From Deltaproteobacteria bacterium (lineage in GTDB: Bacteria; SAR324; NAC60-12): a DNA stretch of 52,295 nt. The first letter of the stretch is position 1. Every line of letters starts with the position of its first letter. Under the pieces are notes generated by a model. It was not told the origin of the DNA. It did no database searches and saw nothing but the letters and a program-made list of their open reading frames with translations. The stretch is from NCBI GenBank assembly GCA_002683655.1, contig NYTS01000096.1, positions 1 through 52,295 on the forward strand. The letters run 5' to 3'. Both the position numbers and the translations under genes were made by a program. Positions 34,203 through 43,694 of the stretch are shown here, in pieces.

Positions 34203-35417
34203 TCAACGACCTTTGAGTTTGACGGAATTATTATAAATATTCATCACAGCTGAGATGACTAAAGAAGCAAGGAGATAGAACAGTCCTAGCATTAACATGC
34301 CTTCAAGTTCACGCCCTGTCTGATTAATTGTTATCCCTCCAAGTGTAGAACGTACATCCATGTATCCGACAGCAATTGCCAATGAAGAATTTTTCGTGAG
34401 ATTTAAATACTGTGAGATAAGAGGAGGAATAATGACACGGAGAGCTTGGGGTAAGATAACCAGATTCATTGTACGGTTGGGTCGCAAACCCAAAGCATAG
34501 GCAGCTTCTGTTTGTCCTTTCGATACGGATAGAATGCCACTTCTAACAATCTCTGCAATGAAAGCTCCTGTGTAGAGCGATAAGGCTAACCAAAGAGCAA
34601 TTAGTGAGTTTCTTAGTTGTAATCCACCACGAAAATTAAACCCACCAAGAGTTGGATAATCTAGTGAGACAGGCTGCCCCAATACGAAAAAAGTCATGAT
34701 GGATGAAATGATTACTATCCCAGTTGAAATCCAAAATGTTGGAAGGATTATTCCTGTTTGTTGTTGTCTTGATGCTGCAATTCTTTTGAAGATCCAAACA
34801 CTAATAAGTGAAAGTAAAAAAACAAATATTAAGATCCCAGAGCCTTCACCCCACACTGGGAAAGGGATGTAAACTCCTCGATTTGAAATAGCAACACTAT
34901 CAAACAACATCATCGAAGCACTTCCCCCAGCTCGAAAATCTCTTGGGCCAGGAGTGGATTCAGTCATCACGGCGAAAATGATGAGAATCCATAAGAGCAG
35001 TGGAACGTTTCGGAATCCTTCAACGTAGATTGTCATTAGGCGTGCAATAATCCAATTTTTGGAGAGTCGCAGGACTCCTGCAACGATCCCAATCATTGTG
35101 GCAAGTGCACAACCTAGAACAGCCACAAGCAGTGTATTTAGTATGCCTACTAGAGCTGCTCTACCATGCGTAGATGTGGAAGAATATTCAATGAGGCGCT
35201 GATTAATGTCATAGCCTGCGATGTTGGTAAGGAATCCAAAATCAAAGTCTTTGCCGAGTGCGGTTAAGTTCTGAATTGTATTATTTACGAGCCACGAAAA
35301 GAACAGAACTAACAAGCACATGGCTATCGCTTGAACAGTCAGCGATCTGTATTTTGTATCGTAGATCAACTGGCGCAGTTGGAACAATGGCTTCGGTGGT
35401 TCGGTCACTTTCATCAT
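34203..35417 (-). CDS. aapQ: General L-amino acid ABC transporter permease AapQ
   Basis: 404-aa permease, with two hydrophobic blocks separated by a periplasmic stretch. Diagnostic segments: YVEGFRNVPLLLWILIIFAVM, and the coupling region AFIAEIVRSGILSVSKGQTEAAYALGLRPNRTMNLVILPQALRVIIPPLISQYLNLTKNSSLAIAVGYMD, nearly the family consensus. Two adjacent ATGs open the gene (35417 and 35414). It is 126 bp after aapJ; a hairpin in that gap may set the difference in expression between binding protein and permeases. Confidence 0.94.
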   Translation of the reverse strand: MMKVTEPPKPLFQLRQLIYDTKYRSLTVQAIAMCLLVLFFSWLVNNTIQNLTALGKDFDFGFLTNIAGYDINQRLIEYSSTSTHGRAALVGILNTLLVAVLGCALATMIGIVAGVLRLSKNWIIARLMTIYVEGFRNVPLLLWILIIFAVMTESTPGPRDFRAGGSASMMLFDSVAISNRGVYIPFPVWGEGSGILIFVFLLSLISVWIFKRIAASRQQQTGIILPTFWISTGIVIISSIMTFFVLGQPVSLDYPTLGGFNFRGGLQLRNSLIALWLALSLYTGAFIAEIVRSGILSVSKGQTEAAYALGLRPNRTMNLVILPQALRVIIPPLISQYLNLTKNSSLAIAVGYMDVRSTLGGITINQTGRELEGMLMLGLFYLLASLVISAVMNIYNNSVKLKGR

Positions 35418-35505
35418 GACAACTCTACCTATGCTCCAGAACTAAATTTAGTGGAATTTTGAGTCCACTGTTTTGCCATGGATGTGAATGGATAAAGGCG
35501 GGACG

Positions 35506-35530
35506 CAGGGTACAGCAGAATTGCACCCTG
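35506..35530 (-). promoter_or_regulatory. Intercistronic hairpin between aapJ and aapQ
   Basis: On the transcribed strand CAGGGTGCA pairs with TGTACCCTG (nine pairs, one G-U), with a 7-base loop, ending 14 bases beyond the aapJ stop. No T-run follows, so it is better read as an mRNA stabiliser or processing barrier keeping the binding-protein message abundant, as known between malE and malF. Confidence 0.55.
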
Positions 35531-35543
35531 TGATAACTAGATT

Positions 35544-36569
35544 TTAGCGGAACGGAGGTGAGTACAGTAAACCTCCATCGGTCCACTGTGCATTAAGTCC
35601 GCGGGCCAGACCAATTGGCGTACTAGAACCTATATTTCTCTCAAAAGATTCCCCATAGTTGCCAACTGTGGAAATAATGTTTCTTGCCCAATCTGGTGAC
35701 AGTCCTAACATTTCTCCAAGATTTCCCTCACTTCCAAGTAAGCGGTTAATTTCTGGGTTATTGGTTCCTTTGGCCATTTCTGCAACGTTCTGTGAAGTGA
35801 CTCCGTATTCTTCAGCAGCCACCATTGCATTCAGGGACCATCGTACGACATCACCCCATTCATGGTCACCATGTCGAACCAAAGGTCCAAGTGGTTCCTT
35901 GGAAATGATCTCAGGTAGAACTACGTGGTCGCCTGGATTTTCGAATGATGCTCGAGTAGCGGCAAGTCCAGAAGCATCGGTTGTGTAGACGTCGCAAGCA
36001 TTTGCCAGATACTGCTGCTGTGCTTCAGAGTTTGTCTCAACGGGCACAGGTTCGTAGTTCATTCCGTTTACACGGAAAAAGTCTGCAAGGTTAAGTTCTG
36101 TAGTTGTACCAGTTTGGATACAAACAGTGGCCCCATCTAACTCTGTAGCTGAGGTGACACCAAGAGATTTTGGCACCATGAAACCCTGACCGTCATAATA
36201 GTTAACACCTGTAAATTCGAACTTCAGGTCAACGTCTCGCGAGAATGTCCAAGTAGTGTTTCTTGACAACATGTCGACTTCGCCGGAGGCGAGAGCTGTA
36301 AATCTGGTTCCTGTTGTCAGGGGAACGTATTCTACGGCGCTTGGATCACCAAGTACTGCAGCGGCTACAGCGCGACACATGTCTACATCAAATCCTTGCC
36401 AGTTACCACTGGCATCTGGTGCCGCAAATCCGACAAGGCCAGTGTTGCTGCCACACACCAACTTTCCTCGCTCTTTTACAGCGGCTAGGGTCCCTTTCTC
36501 ATGACCACCAGCCATAGCAATTCCGCCCAAGAGGGCAACAGACAGACAGGACAAGAATAATTTTTTCAT
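35544..36569 (-). CDS. aapJ: General L-amino acid ABC transporter substrate-binding protein
   Basis: Periplasmic amino-acid binding protein, 341 aa, with a signal peptide MKKLFLSCLSVALLGGIAMA followed by GGHEKGTLAAVKERGKLVCGSNTGLVGFAAPDASGNWQGFDVDMCRAVAAA, a close match to the AapJ consensus. Other family segments are DMLSRNTTWTFSRDVDLKFEFTGVNYYDGQGFMV and EIISKEPLGPLVRHGDHEWGDVVRWSLNAM. A strong GAGGAGATAAAG site precedes the ATG. The full aapJQMP set is complete and intact, predicting uptake of a broad range of L-amino acids. Confidence 0.95.
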   Translation of the reverse strand: MKKLFLSCLSVALLGGIAMAGGHEKGTLAAVKERGKLVCGSNTGLVGFAAPDASGNWQGFDVDMCRAVAAAVLGDPSAVEYVPLTTGTRFTALASGEVDMLSRNTTWTFSRDVDLKFEFTGVNYYDGQGFMVPKSLGVTSATELDGATVCIQTGTTTELNLADFFRVNGMNYEPVPVETNSEAQQQYLANACDVYTTDASGLAATRASFENPGDHVVLPEIISKEPLGPLVRHGDHEWGDVVRWSLNAMVAAEEYGVTSQNVAEMAKGTNNPEINRLLGSEGNLGEMLGLSPDWARNIISTVGNYGESFERNIGSSTPIGLARGLNAQWTDGGLLYSPPFR

Positions 36570-37014
36570 CTTTATCTCCTCAATCGTTTTGATTCGAAGG
36601 CCATCAGCAATCTTAACCGCATGGCAAAGACTCTCTTATACGGGCAATCATTCAGACTGCATTTGGGCCGGATGTCAAGATTTAATCCTTATAAATCAAG
36701 GATTCCCAGACTCTGCAATACATTGAAATAACGATCTCAGAGAAATTGGACTGACAATATCTAATAAAATACAGATATTTCATTGGCTATCAAAACCCAA
36801 ATCAAAATCGATTGCTGAATCAAAAATATTGGATTCAATCTTGTGCTTCAAATCCCTTACAACAGCACTGAAAAACTTGTATTCTACCGTTACTCTTTTA
36901 CATTGATCGGCATGCAAAACTAGGAATAATGAGAATAAGGAAAATCAACCTCTCCTCACGCTCATTACCGCATGTGTGGTTCCTTTCTCTCCAAACCCAA
37001 TCCATAAAGAAAGC
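36570..37014. promoter_or_regulatory. Divergent region between aapJ and aconitase, with candidate promoters
   Basis: 445 bp without a credible gene. For aapJ (minus strand) a perfect -35 TTGACA lies at 36678-36673, 17 bp before CTGAAT (36655-36650), a weak -10. For acnA (plus strand) TTGATC at 36903-36908 is 16 bp before AATAAT at 36925-36930, five of six -10 matches. A small inverted repeat AATCCTT/AAGGATT lies at 36684-36704 next to the aapJ -35 box and could bind a regulator. All are visual matches only. Confidence 0.4.
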
Positions 37015-39693
37015 ATGTCTGACAACAAATTCGGATGCCGCCGAGATTTTGATACGGGCAGTAGCAAAGCATCCTACTACAGTCTAGAAGCCTTGGAAAA
37101 AAAGATTGGTGGAAACATTAGTCACTTGCCTTTCTCCATTCGGATTTTATTGGAACAGGCACTGCGGAACTATGATGATTTTCAGGTTCTTGAAGAGCAC
37201 GTTCACACCCTGGCAAATTGGGATGGCTCTGTCTCAGATAAGGAAATCCCTCACAAGCCGACCAGAGTCATCCTACAGGATTTCACGGGCGTACCAGCTG
37301 TGGTGGATTTGGCATCACTGCGTTCAGCGATGGCAGCGATGGGTGGCGACCCAGAGGTTATCAATCCCCGGGTTCCAGTCGATCTTGTGATCGATCACTC
37401 GGTTCAAGTCGACCACTTTGGCGGTAAAGATTCTCTTGATCGGAATATGCAAATTGAATTCGAGCGCAATCAAGAGCGCTACGAGTTCCTCAAGTGGGGA
37501 CAGAACGCCTTCCGGCAGTTTCGTGCATTTCCGCCGGGTGTTGGCATTGTCCATCAAGTAAATCTGGAATATGTAGCAAACGTTGTTCAGATGGTGGATG
37601 GCGTCGCTTTCCCAGACACGCTTGTCGGTACAGATTCCCACACAACAATGATCAATGGTCTTGGAGTGATGGGCTGGGGGGTTGGTGGAATTGAAGCAGA
37701 ATCTGTGATGCTAGGCCAACCAATCTACATGCTGATGCCTCAAGTGGTGGGTTTCAAGTTGACCGGACAACTACCTGCTGGAGCAACCGCGACAGATCTT
37801 GTCTTGCGCGTCGTTGAAATGCTTCGCAAGAAAGGGGTCGTCGAAAAATTTGTTGAGTTCTACGGCCCAGGTTTGGGCAACCTGAAACTTGCGGATCGTG
37901 CCACCATCGCCAACATGGGTCCTGAGTATGGCGCAACCATGGGCTTCTTCCCAGTGGATGACGAAGCGTTGAACTATTTGCGTCAGACCGGACGACCAGC
38001 AGAGGTGGTTCAGCGAGTAGAAGCTTACTGCAAAGCACAGGGACTCTTCCGGACCGACAGCACTCCAGACCCGATGTTCAGTGACGTACTGGAATTAGAT
38101 CTGTCAACTGTGGAACCAGCCTTGGCAGGCCCCAAGCGTCCGCAGGATCGTGTGAACCTCTCGACGATGCAATCAGCCTGGCAAGAAACTCTGCGCAAAT
38201 CGATCAAGCAGGGAGGCTTTGAACTAGGAGAGACTGCGCTGTCGAAGCAATCAGCCATTCAAGGACTGGACGGTCAAACCTTGACCCATGGCGATGTGGC
38301 AATTGCAGCGATCACTTCCTGTACGAATACCAGTAATCCATCAGTAATGATTGCAGCGGGCTTGCTCGCCAAAAAAGCCAACGCACTTGGTTTGAGAAGC
38401 AAGCCTTGGGTGAAGACTTCGCTTGGTCCAGGTTCCCGAGTCGTAACAGCCTACCTAGAAAAAGCAGACCTGCAGCAACACCTTGATGCACTGGGCTTCA
38501 ACACGGTTGGCTATGGCTGCACGACCTGTATTGGTAACAGTGGCCCTTTGCCAGACAACATTGTCAAGGCAATCAATGACGGTGACTTAGTGGTGACTTC
38601 AGTACTGTCTGGGAACCGAAACTTTGAAGGAAGGATCAGTCCGAACGTCAAAGCTAATTATCTTGCCAGTCCCCCACTGGTGGTTGCGTATGCGCTGGCT
38701 GGGACGGTCAACATTGATCTTCAGAACAACTCGTTGGGTAAGGGCAAAGACGGCAACGATGTCTTCCTAAAGGATCTCTGGCCAAGCAATGAAGAAGTCG
38801 CCGCCATGGAGAGTACCATCAGCAGTGATATGTACTCCAATGCATACGGTAAAATGGATACAGTGACACCAATGTGGAATGAAATCGAGGCCAAGACAGG
38901 ACAAGTTTATGCCTGGAGCGAGGCGTCAACCTATATTCAAAATCCACCCTTCTTCCAAGGGATGGGGACAAGCGTCAACCCGATCAATGACATTGAGGGT
39001 GCTCGTGTGTTGCTCAAACTGGGTGATTCTGTGACAACTGATCACATATCACCTGCAGGATCTTTTAAGCCTGATACGCCAGCAGGTAATTTTTTGGTGG
39101 ATCGAGGGGTTGCCGTTAAAGACTTCAACTCCTATGGTTCCCGCAGAGGTAATGACCGGGTCATGACGCGGGGAACCTTTGCTAATGTGCGCATTCGCAA
39201 TCAGATCACACCAGGAACCGAGGGTGGCTTTACGAAGTACTTCCCAACTGGCGAAGTGACCACGATCTATGACGCAGCAATGGAATACAAGTCTACCGAC
39301 ACACCGCTGGTCGTGCTGGCTGGGGCAGAGTACGGAACTGGTTCTTCCCGTGACTGGGCAGCGAAAGGAACCTTCCTGCTAGGGGTCAAAGCAGTTGTTG
39401 CAGCCAGTTTTGAACGAATTCATCGCTCCAATTTGGTAGGGATGGGTGTGCTTCCATTGCAGTTTAAAAATGGGGAAACTCATGAGTCATTGGGCTTGAC
39501 CGGTGAGGAAACTTACTCGGTGTTGGGGCTAAGTGATGAAATGCAGCCGATGCAGGACGTGATTCTCAAAGTCAATGATCGAGAGATCCCTGTGCTCTGT
39601 CGTCTCGATAACAAAGTGGAGATCGAATACTACCGCAACGGTGGAATTCTCCACACGGTTCTGCGTAACTTCATGCGAGAGAGTGGGAAGTAA
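37015..39693 (+). CDS. acnA: Aconitate hydratase, AcnA type
   Basis: TCA-cycle enzyme interconverting citrate and isocitrate via a 4Fe-4S cluster. ATG 37015 is chosen, giving 892 aa, nearly the length of E. coli AcnA (891). The frame extends to a GTG at 36976, but those 13 residues are not family-like. Cluster cysteines lie in [12 protein letters not shown] and [14 protein letters not shown]. The C-terminal swivel domain is present with [25 protein letters not shown] and [17 protein letters not shown] strong intrinsic terminator follows 30 bp after the stop, so it is a single-gene unit. Confidence 0.96.
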   Translation: MSDNKFGCRRDFDTGSSKASYYSLEALEKKIGGNISHLPFSIRILLEQALRNYDDFQVLEEHVHTLANWDGSVSDKEIPHKPTRVILQDFTGVPAVVDLASLRSAMAAMGGDPEVINPRVPVDLVIDHSVQVDHFGGKDSLDRNMQIEFERNQERYEFLKWGQNAFRQFRAFPPGVGIVHQVNLEYVANVVQMVDGVAFPDTLVGTDSHTTMINGLGVMGWGVGGIEAESVMLGQPIYMLMPQVVGFKLTGQLPAGATATDLVLRVVEMLRKKGVVEKFVEFYGPGLGNLKLADRATIANMGPEYGATMGFFPVDDEALNYLRQTGRPAEVVQRVEAYCKAQGLFRTDSTPDPMFSDVLELDLSTVEPALAGPKRPQDRVNLSTMQSAWQETLRKSIKQGGFELGETALSKQSAIQGLDGQTLTHGDVAIAAITSCTNTSNPSVMIAAGLLAKKANALGLRSKPWVKTSLGPGSRVVTAYLEKADLQQHLDALGFNTVGYGCTTCIGNSGPLPDNIVKAINDGDLVVTSVLSGNRNFEGRISPNVKANYLASPPLVVAYALAGTVNIDLQNNSLGKGKDGNDVFLKDLWPSNEEVAAMESTISSDMYSNAYGKMDTVTPMWNEIEAKTGQVYAWSEASTYIQNPPFFQGMGTSVNPINDIEGARVLLKLGDSVTTDHISPAGSFKPDTPAGNFLVDRGVAVKDFNSYGSRRGNDRVMTRGTFANVRIRNQITPGTEGGFTKYFPTGEVTTIYDAAMEYKSTDTPLVVLAGAEYGTGSSRDWAAKGTFLLGVKAVVAASFERIHRSNLVGMGVLPLQFKNGETHESLGLTGEETYSVLGLSDEMQPMQDVILKVNDREIPVLCRLDNKVEIEYYRNGGILHTVLRNFMRESGK

Positions 39694-39723
39694 GCGGATT
39701 TTCTTCAGAAGTAGAGTCTCTGG

Positions 39724-39763
39724 AAAGCACGCGTTGGCCTAGGTAGCGTGTGCTTTTTTATTT
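39724..39763 (+). terminator. Rho-independent terminator of aconitase
   Basis: AAAGCACGCG at 39724-39733 pairs with CGTGTGCTTT at 39747-39756 (one G-U) around a 13-base loop, followed by TTT, A and TTTT. Its A-rich left flank means it may also work for the convergent 66-aa gene. Confidence 0.82.
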
Positions 39764-39813
39764 TGAGGGTATGGTGAATTTTGGAGTCGGTGCAACGCAG
39801 ACGAATTTGCAGC

Positions 39814-40014
39814 TCAAAAATAACTCTCGTAGGATCCCTCATTGACTCGACGCCCGGACTCCATCGGTGAGCCAAATCGTTCAGAACGATGCTGGAAGGG
39901 ATCTTCTGGAGCAAAAAAGGATTCTCCACCTGAGAAAAAAATCGCTCCACCAAACAACACGACTAAGATGATCAGGATGGCCTTCCGTTCCTTTGGATCA
40001 AAGTTCTGAAACAT
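39814..40014 (-). CDS. 66-aa single-helix membrane protein, coupled to RapZ-C gene
   Basis: Not a recognised family. The sequence MFQNFDPKERKAILIILVVLFGGAIFFSGGESFF has one membrane helix near residues 12-28, followed by a charged, Arg/Glu/Ser-rich tail of about 35 residues. The start codon shares a base with the preceding stop (TGATG), a strong sign of coupled translation and hence that this small frame is a real gene. Orientation is likely N-terminus in the cytoplasm, given the Lys/Arg cluster before the helix. Confidence 0.6.
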   Translation of the reverse strand: MFQNFDPKERKAILIILVVLFGGAIFFSGGESFFAPEDPFQHRSERFGSPMESGRRVNEGSYESYF

Positions 40015-40433
40015 CAGTGCTCCTGTGGTTGAGAGGAAGTCGGCCAGAAGGACTGCTCGGTATGGGTGAGTTGAATGGATAGTCCTGGATATCCAGCAAA
40101 GTGCTTGCGTAATTTCTCAGCGACATAGACCGATCGGTGCTGACCTCCTGTGCATCCACAACTTACCATTAGTCGCTCGAAGTCCCGAGCGATATATCTC
40201 TTCACACTCAGTTCCAAGGTCCCTTTTACATGATTGAGGAACATTGCGGTTTCCTCCTTTGCTTCCAACCACTCTTGAACCGAAGGATCTAGTCCTGTCA
40301 ATGCTTGGTATTCCTCAAATTTTCCTGGATTTGGAAGGCAGCGACAATCGAAAACAAAGCCTCCTCCATGACCGCTTCCATCACTGGGAATTCCAGATCG
40401 TCGAAATCCAAACGAGTAAAGATCAAGGAACAT
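40014..40433 (-). CDS. Stand-alone RapZ C-terminal-domain protein
   Basis: 139-aa protein matching only the C-terminal half of RapZ/YvcJ: LYSFGFRRSGIPSDG, FVFDCRCLPNPGKFEEYQALTGLDPSVQEWL, and MVSCGCTGGQHRSVYVAEKLRKHF. The N-terminal P-loop kinase-like domain of full RapZ (about 285 aa) is absent; no such sequence lies upstream, so this is a complete small protein rather than a 3' fragment. In RapZ this domain binds RNA and a sugar-related ligand, regulating amino-sugar synthesis; whether that holds for single-domain versions is unknown. It is coupled to the 66-aa membrane protein. Confidence 0.83.
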   Translation of the reverse strand: MFLDLYSFGFRRSGIPSDGSGHGGGFVFDCRCLPNPGKFEEYQALTGLDPSVQEWLEAKEETAMFLNHVKGTLELSVKRYIARDFERLMVSCGCTGGQHRSVYVAEKLRKHFAGYPGLSIQLTHTEQSFWPTSSQPQEH

Positions 40434-40618
40434 CGGCCTGTAGTTAATTGGGGAAGTTCATGCCCAGGTCATCTGTCTAAAGAATCTTGCTGTGAATATC
40501 CTCAGTATTCAGTACGATCGTTCGGAAGTCAAACCAGACCACCTGACTTGTTAACATTGAGCCTGTGAAGTAACTATCTCGGAAAACTCTTTTCTCTTTT
40601 TCGCCACTCCAACTTCTA

Positions 40619-41548
40619 ATGCTTTTTCGCCTGCAGTTCCAGCTTTCCCCTGAAATAAAGGGAATCAGTCTTTGTCTACTGGCCTACTTCTGCTTCACCT
40701 GCGGTGATGCTGTGATCAAAGTGCTGGGTCCTCATTATCCCGGTTTGCAGATCTTCTTCCTCAACATGGTGGCTTCTGCACTCATGGGCTTTGTAGTGGT
40801 ACTGCTGACGAGCAATTTGAAAAATCTTCGCATTCAACGGCCCTGGTTGCACCTGACGCGAGGTTTGCTACTCCTGATGATGCAGTTTTCCGCAACCTAC
40901 ACGTTCACACATGTGCCCCTAGGGAGTGCTTATGTACTGGTCTTTTCGGCACCCTTGATCACAGTGATCCTCGCGCATTTCTGGTTGAAGGAGAATATCC
41001 GACCTCAACTCTGGGCTTGTGTGGGGACTGGATTTGTTGGAGTTGTGGTTTGTCTCCAGCCAGGCAGTGCAGAGTGGCATCCAGGTCTGCTGACAGCCTT
41101 ACTGATTGGCATTGGGCATTCAATGCTGAACCTGCTAGTAAGACAATATGGTAAGCAGGAAAGTCCCCATGCCTTAATGTTGACGAGTATTCTAACAGTC
41201 GCTGTAGCTAGTTGCTGGATTCCCTTCACAGACATCTGGCAACCTTTACAGTGGGACTTGTCAGGTTGGCATTTGTTGTTTGGCCTGTTGGGAGCTATTG
41301 CCGGCATTGCAATCACTGGGGCGTATCAATTGACGCATGCTTCACTGCTCGGTGCTTTCCAATATAGCCAATTGCTTTGGGGTGTTTTGCTGGGATATTT
41401 CTTTTGGCAGGAGGTTCCTTCTGCTGCGGTTTTGGTTGGCACTGTCTTGATCGTTAGTAGCGGTTTGGTCATTCTACGTCTTCGAAGGCCTCAGCCTACG
41501 ACCAGTTCACCCTTGGCTTCAACGCTGCTTTCTCAGGAAAATCGATAA
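40619..41548 (+). CDS. EamA/DMT-family transporter
   Basis: 309-aa inner-membrane protein with about ten hydrophobic segments arranged as two EamA repeats (about 14-145 and 155-290). Typical features are an acidic/polar first helix end ([11 protein letters not shown]), [22 protein letters not shown] in the first half and [37 protein letters not shown] in the second. Substrate of such drug/metabolite carriers cannot be read from sequence. Its stop TAA overlaps the presumed start of the damaged transaldolase-like gene. Confidence 0.88.
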   Translation: MLFRLQFQLSPEIKGISLCLLAYFCFTCGDAVIKVLGPHYPGLQIFFLNMVASALMGFVVVLLTSNLKNLRIQRPWLHLTRGLLLLMMQFSATYTFTHVPLGSAYVLVFSAPLITVILAHFWLKENIRPQLWACVGTGFVGVVVCLQPGSAEWHPGLLTALLIGIGHSMLNLLVRQYGKQESPHALMLTSILTVAVASCWIPFTDIWQPLQWDLSGWHLLFGLLGAIAGIAITGAYQLTHASLLGAFQYSQLLWGVLLGYFFWQEVPSAAVLVGTVLIVSSGLVILRLRRPQPTTSSPLASTLLSQENR

Positions 41549-42198
41549 AATTCTTTGTTGATACTGCTGATGTCTCAGAAATCCGAAAGCTCAATGAACT
41601 TGGCATCGTGGATGGTGTCACGACTAACCCCACGTTGATCGCCAAGTCAGGACGCCCCATTCGAGAAGTTCTTGCTGAAATCTGTGACTTGGTTGACGGG
41701 CCTGTCTCTGGGGAAACAGTCTCAACGGATGCGGAGGGGATAGTTCGTGAGGGACACCGGCTCCGAGAGATTGCTGATAATCTGAACGTGAAAGTATCCC
41801 TTACGGTAGATGGCATCAAAGCCACCAAGATCCTGAGTGATGAGGGGATTCCAGTCAATGTGACCCTCTGTTTTAGCACAGGACAAGCTTTGCTCTCAGC
41901 GAAGGCAGGTGCCACCTTCATTAGTCCGTTTGTCGGACGGTTGGACGATATTGGACTGGAGGGAATGAATTTGATTCAGGACATTCGCCTGATCTATGAC
42001 AACTACGGTTTTGATACGGAGATCTTGACGGCTTCAGCGTGACACGTTCCTCACTTGCTGGAGGCGGCTCACTTGGGTTCCGATGTGATTACCGCTCCAC
42101 CGAAGGTTTTTTGGCAACTTTTTGAACATCCAATGACTGACAAGGGCTTGGCAGCGTTTTTGGCAGATTGGGAGAAGACTGGGCAGAATTTGGGTTGA
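41545..42198 (+). pseudogene. Transaldolase/fructose-6-phosphate aldolase-like gene with ATA start and internal TGA
   Basis: A Fsa/TalC-type aldolase of 217 codons reads in one frame from [36 protein letters not shown] to [10 protein letters not shown]. Catalytic Lys83 (VKVSLT) and [11 protein letters not shown] are kept. Two defects stand out. The first codon, where relatives have ATG-AAA-TTC, is ATA; no ATG, GTG or TTG lies between it and the upstream stop, although AGGA sits six bases before it. Codon 166 is TGA (42040-42042) where an Arg CGA would fit; the frame then continues normally (HVPHLLEAA...[19 protein letters not shown]). Both are G-to-A or C-to-T type changes. The simplest reading is early gene decay; an unusual start plus readthrough, or base-call errors, are alternatives. 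Confidence 0.8.
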
Positions 42199-42216
42199 TT
42201 TCAAAGAAGGGATGAG

Positions 42217-42245
42217 AAGCCGATCAAGATTGTTGATCGGCTTTT
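42217..42245 (+). terminator. Rho-independent terminator after the aldolase-like gene
   Basis: AAGCCGATCAA and TTGATCGGCTT form a perfect 11-bp stem around GATTG, directly followed by TT, 19 bases after the final stop of the aldolase-like gene. Retention of a perfect terminator fits a gene only recently damaged. Confidence 0.85.
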
Positions 42246-42250
42246 GAAAA

Positions 42251-42643
42251 TTAGAAGGTGAAACCAATGCCTGCGCTAGCTAGAGGAGTACTGATATCTG
42301 ATTCATTGTCCAATAACAAAACCAAGTACAAGCTGAGTTGTGAGTTCACTACCAAGACTTTAACATGAATAAATAATGGAAGTGTCGTTGAAGTTGACGG
42401 CGATCATGCCAGTATTAGCAGTCAGAGTCGTTGACGTATAAGCCAACACCGATTTGAGATGAGTGAATATATTGGGGATTGTATCCGGAAGCAGAAGGTG
42501 ACTCATAGCATATCCAGATCCTCACCTAATATCCTTGCTTAAATTGGTACCATAAATCGTACTCCACTGGCATGAGCGGTTAGGAGGTTGGGAGTAGCCA
42601 GAATCAGGGCGGCCGGACTAACCGCTAAGAATTTCTTGAACAT
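42251..42643 (-). pseudogene. Decayed outer-membrane protein gene
   Basis: The minus strand has a good AAGGAG site and an ATG at 42643 opening a signal peptide (MFKKFLAVSPAALILATPNLLTAHASGVRFMVPI) that hits a stop after 34 codons. Later pieces in other frames look like beta-strands (SGYNPQYIHSSQIGVGLYVND) and the last frame ends LLLDNESDISTPLASAGIGFTF-stop, with the terminal Phe of outer-membrane proteins. The total of 131 codons is shorter than the intact relative at 17950-18600, whose mature start (VGVRLQFLIP) is similar. So the remnant combines frameshifts, stops and probably internal deletion. Confidence 0.72.
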
Positions 42644-42789
42644 AACGCTTGCTCCTTCTTAAAATAGTAGTCAGAACTGGGCGGACAAAAAATTTTGGCC
42701 TCGCATCAAAAGCTTGGATAGCGAACTGAGGTAAGTTCCATAGGAAGGCTGACCATTTTTATCAATAAAAAATTTAGCTTTTATTTCCA

Positions 42790-43074
42790 ATGATTTGGAC
42801 AAATATAGCCTGGCTAGCGTTGGGATGGTCGCTGATCCTCTTGGGAATTATGATTGTGCCCCTACCGTTACCGCTGGGGTTGGTTTCTTTCACCTCTGGC
42901 CTGGCCATTATCCTACCCAGAAACAAGACAGCACGACGCATTTTAAGCTGGGGGCGTCACAAATGCCCCTGGGCTGTCGGTCCGGTGCTAAAAGTCTTGG
43001 AGAAGTTAGAAAAATCGCGCTGGCTTGGTGGTCGCCGAAAATCTCCGTCTCCAACCAAAGAGATACCAGAGTAA
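42790..43074 (+). CDS. 94-aa predicted membrane protein
   Basis: Small protein with two adjoining hydrophobic segments (WLALGWSLILLGIMIVPLPLPLGLVSFTSGLAIILP, residues 8-43) joined by a Pro-rich turn, then a Lys/Arg-rich cytosolic tail. The layout resembles the small PGPGW-type transmembrane proteins, but the exact motif is not present, so no function is claimed. Its own ribosome-binding site is weak. Confidence 0.55.
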   Translation: MIWTNIAWLALGWSLILLGIMIVPLPLPLGLVSFTSGLAIILPRNKTARRILSWGRHKCPWAVGPVLKVLEKLEKSRWLGGRRKSPSPTKEIPE

Positions 43075-43127
43075 CACACAGTTGCACTTTGGCTTACTTT
43101 AACCTCTCAAGCCTCTGTCTATTGTAT

Positions 43128-43658
43128 TCAGTGGATAGTCATACTGCAGCTCAGGTTGACTTGAACTGTCTGCACGTCACTTGTATTTCCCGCCTCGATT
43201 GTCAGAAAATTTAGTGAAACAACGTGTCGAATCGGATAAAGGGAATCACAAATATTTTCTGGCGCTTCTAACCGCAGTGAGATCTGATTCTCTCCCGAGA
43301 GGATGCTTGGGCTCAGTCCAGTGAGTTCATAATAGCCGACCTTTTCATCCCCAAAACGCAGTAACACATTAAAATTCTGTGTGGGGTTGTTCTGCAGAAT
43401 AAGGCCAAGTTGCACAGAATTCCCAGGTTCTAAATTCAGATTGCTTTGTGAAGATGCTACTACCAAAGTGCTTGGAACTGCTAAACCTACCCAAGTGGCT
43501 TTTTGAGAATTCAGTAAAATGGAGATCTGCTTGTTCAGAACGTCGGCTGTGTTTTTGGTTGAGTCATTCTTTGCAGTAGATTGGTCTGAAGCACAGCCCA
43601 AAATAAGAAAAATTGAGCTAAAAATGAGGAATCCAAGAAAATTACGGAGCGACTTCAT
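43128..43658 (-). CDS. Predicted lipoprotein of unknown function
   Basis: 176-aa protein with a lipoprotein signal (MKSLRNFLGFLIFSSIFLILGC, lipobox L-I-L-G-Cys22). ATG 43658 has GGAG six bases upstream; ATG 43670 would add four residues. After Cys comes a Ser/Thr/Asn-rich linker, then a probable beta-rich domain (NLEPGNSVQLGLILQNNPTQNFNVLLRFGDEKVGYYELTGLSPS...). No family is recognised. It is 36 bp downstream of the metalloprotease gene and probably in the same operon. Confidence 0.7.
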   Translation of the reverse strand: MKSLRNFLGFLIFSSIFLILGCASDQSTAKNDSTKNTADVLNKQISILLNSQKATWVGLAVPSTLVVASSQSNLNLEPGNSVQLGLILQNNPTQNFNVLLRFGDEKVGYYELTGLSPSILSGENQISLRLEAPENICDSLYPIRHVVSLNFLTIEAGNTSDVQTVQVNLSCSMTIH

Positions 43659-43694
43659 CAAGAGCTCCATGGTCCTAGAGATGTCAAAGTCAAC

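Noticed and set aside
40434-40618. Possible tRNA or small RNA in the 185-bp gap before the EamA gene
   Set aside because: No cloverleaf arms or T-loop sequence could be found; only an ordinary promoter-size gap.
42040-42042. Selenocysteine at the internal TGA of the aldolase-like gene
   Set aside because: This family is not known to contain selenocysteine, the position is normally Arg, and no convincing SECIS-like stem follows the TGA.
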